A stretch of DNA of 58,692 bases. Source: a virus. Positions within the stretch are counted from its first letter, which is position 1; each line of letters starts with the position of its first letter. Location of the stretch: positions 1-58,692 of the IMG/VR virus record IMGVR_UViG_3300030102_006279; one strand, given 5' to 3'. Both the position numbers and the translations under genes were made by a program. The notes below the pieces were generated by a model. The model made no database searches. It saw only the letters and a list, made by a program, of their open reading frames with translations, and had not been told where the DNA came from. Positions 57,896 to 58,692 of this stretch are shown here, piece by piece.

Positions 57896-58319
57896 TGAGT
57901 CTTCCTATTTTAATCCATTCTTTCGTTGCCTCTGGTCCTGTTTTACCTAGATAAGGACATGGAGAGCCTGCCATAGTCATGGCCTCGAATATGCGAGAAT
58001 CTTGACATAACAGTGCAGCGGCACTCACTTTGAGCCCTAGTTGTGCCATGGCCCTACTGAGCTTGATGCGCTCGCAATTTAAATCACGCACATGACCACC
58101 ACCTGATAATCCAATAAACGAAGTTTGCACTCCTGCCGATCTGGTCACAATACAAACATCTGCACCAGAGCCAATACTTAAACTAGGACTTACTGCAGTA
58201 GAGGGTGGTTGATTTTTGTAGTTGACCGTGCTGTCTGCCGAATGAGCTACATTGCTTAAGAAAAACAAAAAAAGAATAAGTGCTATCCAATAAAATCGTT
58301 CAATAAATTTTTTGATCAT
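57813..58319 (-). CDS. Exported small protein (168 aa)
   Basis: N-terminal signal peptide MIKKFIERFYWIALILFLFFLSNVAHSAD (hydrophobic core followed by AHSA). Then GADVCIVTRSAGVQTSFIGLSGGG, NCERIKLSRAMAQLGLKVSAAALLCQDSRIFEAMTMAGSPCPYLG, a pattern I recognise from small periplasmic proteins of cyanophages and pelagiphages. Four Cys suggest disulfides. Overlaps the previous and following genes. May act at lysis or at the cell surface. Confidence 0.72.
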   Translation of the reverse strand: MIKKFIERFYWIALILFLFFLSNVAHSADSTVNYKNQPPSTAVSPSLSIGSGADVCIVTRSAGVQTSFIGLSGGGHVRDLNCERIKLSRAMAQLGLKVSAAALLCQDSRIFEAMTMAGSPCPYLGKTGPEATKEWIKIGRLNEDGTINKSWSDADVFSVGRKYGQPVK

Positions 58320-58546
58320 TTCATCTTCTCAAGTATGGTGTCTAATTTATCAGAGTTTTTATTAACCTGCTCTTTAATATATTTTACCTCGACTTCCATT
58401 ACTTGAACTTTTTCTACTTTTTTTCTTAAAACTTCAGTTTCTGCTTGTAGGTCATTAATTGTTGCTGTGGACACTCCCCAGGCAACACCTACTAATATTA
58501 AGGGACTAACAAAATATATTAAATTTTTAGGTTCTATATTCATCAT
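58316..58546 (-). CDS. Small TM/coiled-coil protein (76 aa)
   Basis: N-terminal hydrophobic stretch LIYFVSPLILVGVAWGVSTATI followed by a coiled coil with heptads (LQAETEVLRKKVEKVQVMEVEVKYI). Its ATG overlaps the stop of the large ejection-type gene (ATGA), its stop overlaps the next ATG. Spanin-like or structural membrane protein. Confidence 0.65.
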   Translation of the reverse strand: MMNIEPKNLIYFVSPLILVGVAWGVSTATINDLQAETEVLRKKVEKVQVMEVEVKYIKEQVNKNSDKLDTILEKMK

Positions 58547-58692
58547 ACATTCCTACGAAGTTGATTTCTCTTAGCAATAAGTTCACCAAGAGGGTCGTTT
58601 GGAAAAACATTTTCATACTGTATTTGAGGCATTTCAGCTTGCGCCGTTTGTGTCGCTGCCGGTTCACCAATTTGCACAGGCGCACTTGGCTC
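58543..58692 (-). CDS. C-terminus of the large ejection-type protein (continues at left end)
   Basis: The frame that leaves the left edge at base 1 re-enters here. After the overlap the last codons read D-P-L-G-E-L-I-A-K-R-N-Q-L-R-R-N-V and stop with TGA at 58543-58545. The final TGA overlaps the ATG of the 76-aa gene (ATGA). This continuation confirms circular order of the genome. Confidence 0.85.
   Translation of the reverse strand, partial: EPSAPVQIGEPAATQTAQAEMPQIQYENVFPNDPLGELIAKRNQLRRNV
58593..58692. repeat. Terminal overlap, right copy
   Basis: Second copy of the first 100 bases, with g instead of a at the second base. See the left copy. Supports a circular or permuted genome and tells a user not to count these bases twice. 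Confidence 0.93.

Noticed and set aside
1-58692. CRISPR array or tRNA genes
   Set aside because: No regularly spaced identical repeats with unique spacers of 25-40 bp: the ~70-bp units are diverged and share long spacer parts. No tRNA cloverleaf with T arm and CCA was found by eye.

Overview
The window is an essentially complete, visibly AT-rich genome of a tailed bacteriophage, most likely a marine podovirus infecting an alphaproteobacterium. The first 100 bases recur at the right end (1-100 and 58593-58692, one silent mismatch), so the contig closes into a circle of about 58,592 bp and one gene of about 1,097 codons runs across the join. Podovirus signs are a large P22-like portal, gp4-like and SU10-like adaptors, a gp10-like tail protein, three large coupled internal-virion-type proteins, and no tape measure, sheath or tube genes. 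The marine assignment rests on small proteins typical of marine phages (DUF5872-, DUF6321- and CPRGKAAAKAKF-type), a phage GroES and SAR11/SAR116/cyanophage-style tail proteins. The host assignment is inference.

Almost everything is transcribed leftward. Reading in transcription order from the right: a leftward promoter near 52.04 kb drives a replication operon (51998 to 45577) with a coiled-coil protein, a putative ssDNA-binding protein, an archaeo-eukaryotic-type primase, a UvrD-like helicase and a family A DNA polymerase with Leu at the O-helix position. A second promoter with a structured leader (45366-45576) precedes a run of small genes (45365 to 42412): small membrane and ribbon-helix-helix proteins, an integrase-arm-domain/GIY-YIG fusion and the terminase small subunit. 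An accessory interval (about 38.2-42.4 kb) holds small genes, one VRR-NUC-like nuclease and an unusual family of GC-rich composite repeats absent from the rest of the genome. The late region (38031 to 3244, then across the join) carries TerL, an LPD-like protein, portal, holin candidate, GroES, scaffold, Mu gpT-like major capsid protein, small basic proteins, M15 endolysin, adaptors, tail fibres, a 2OG-Fe(II) oxygenase, a cupin, gp10-like tail protein, two glycosyltransferases, a GNAT-like protein and ejection-type proteins.

At the right end, a rightward pair (SNF2-type helicase and a short DPPY methyltransferase-like protein) is divergent from the replication operon. It converges on a leftward set: a RecB-like nuclease, a truncated UDP-glucose-dehydrogenase-like enzyme, a PAPS-reductase-like PP-loop protein, and four overlapping genes for membrane or exported proteins.

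The observations that stand out are: (i) a perfect 16-bp parS-type palindrome next to a terminator in the capsid region; (ii) the composite repeat family at 39.0-41.5 kb, which forms the 3' end of a nuclease gene; (iii) the DUF4102-like/T5orf172 fusion; (iv) a candidate structured leader with an attenuator-like hairpin; (v) several unannotated small genes, including a 34-residue hydrophobic peptide; and (vi) a C-terminal FKG-type tag and GGMMKA-type repeats shared by several basic proteins. All family calls come from reading motifs by eye; no database search was possible.
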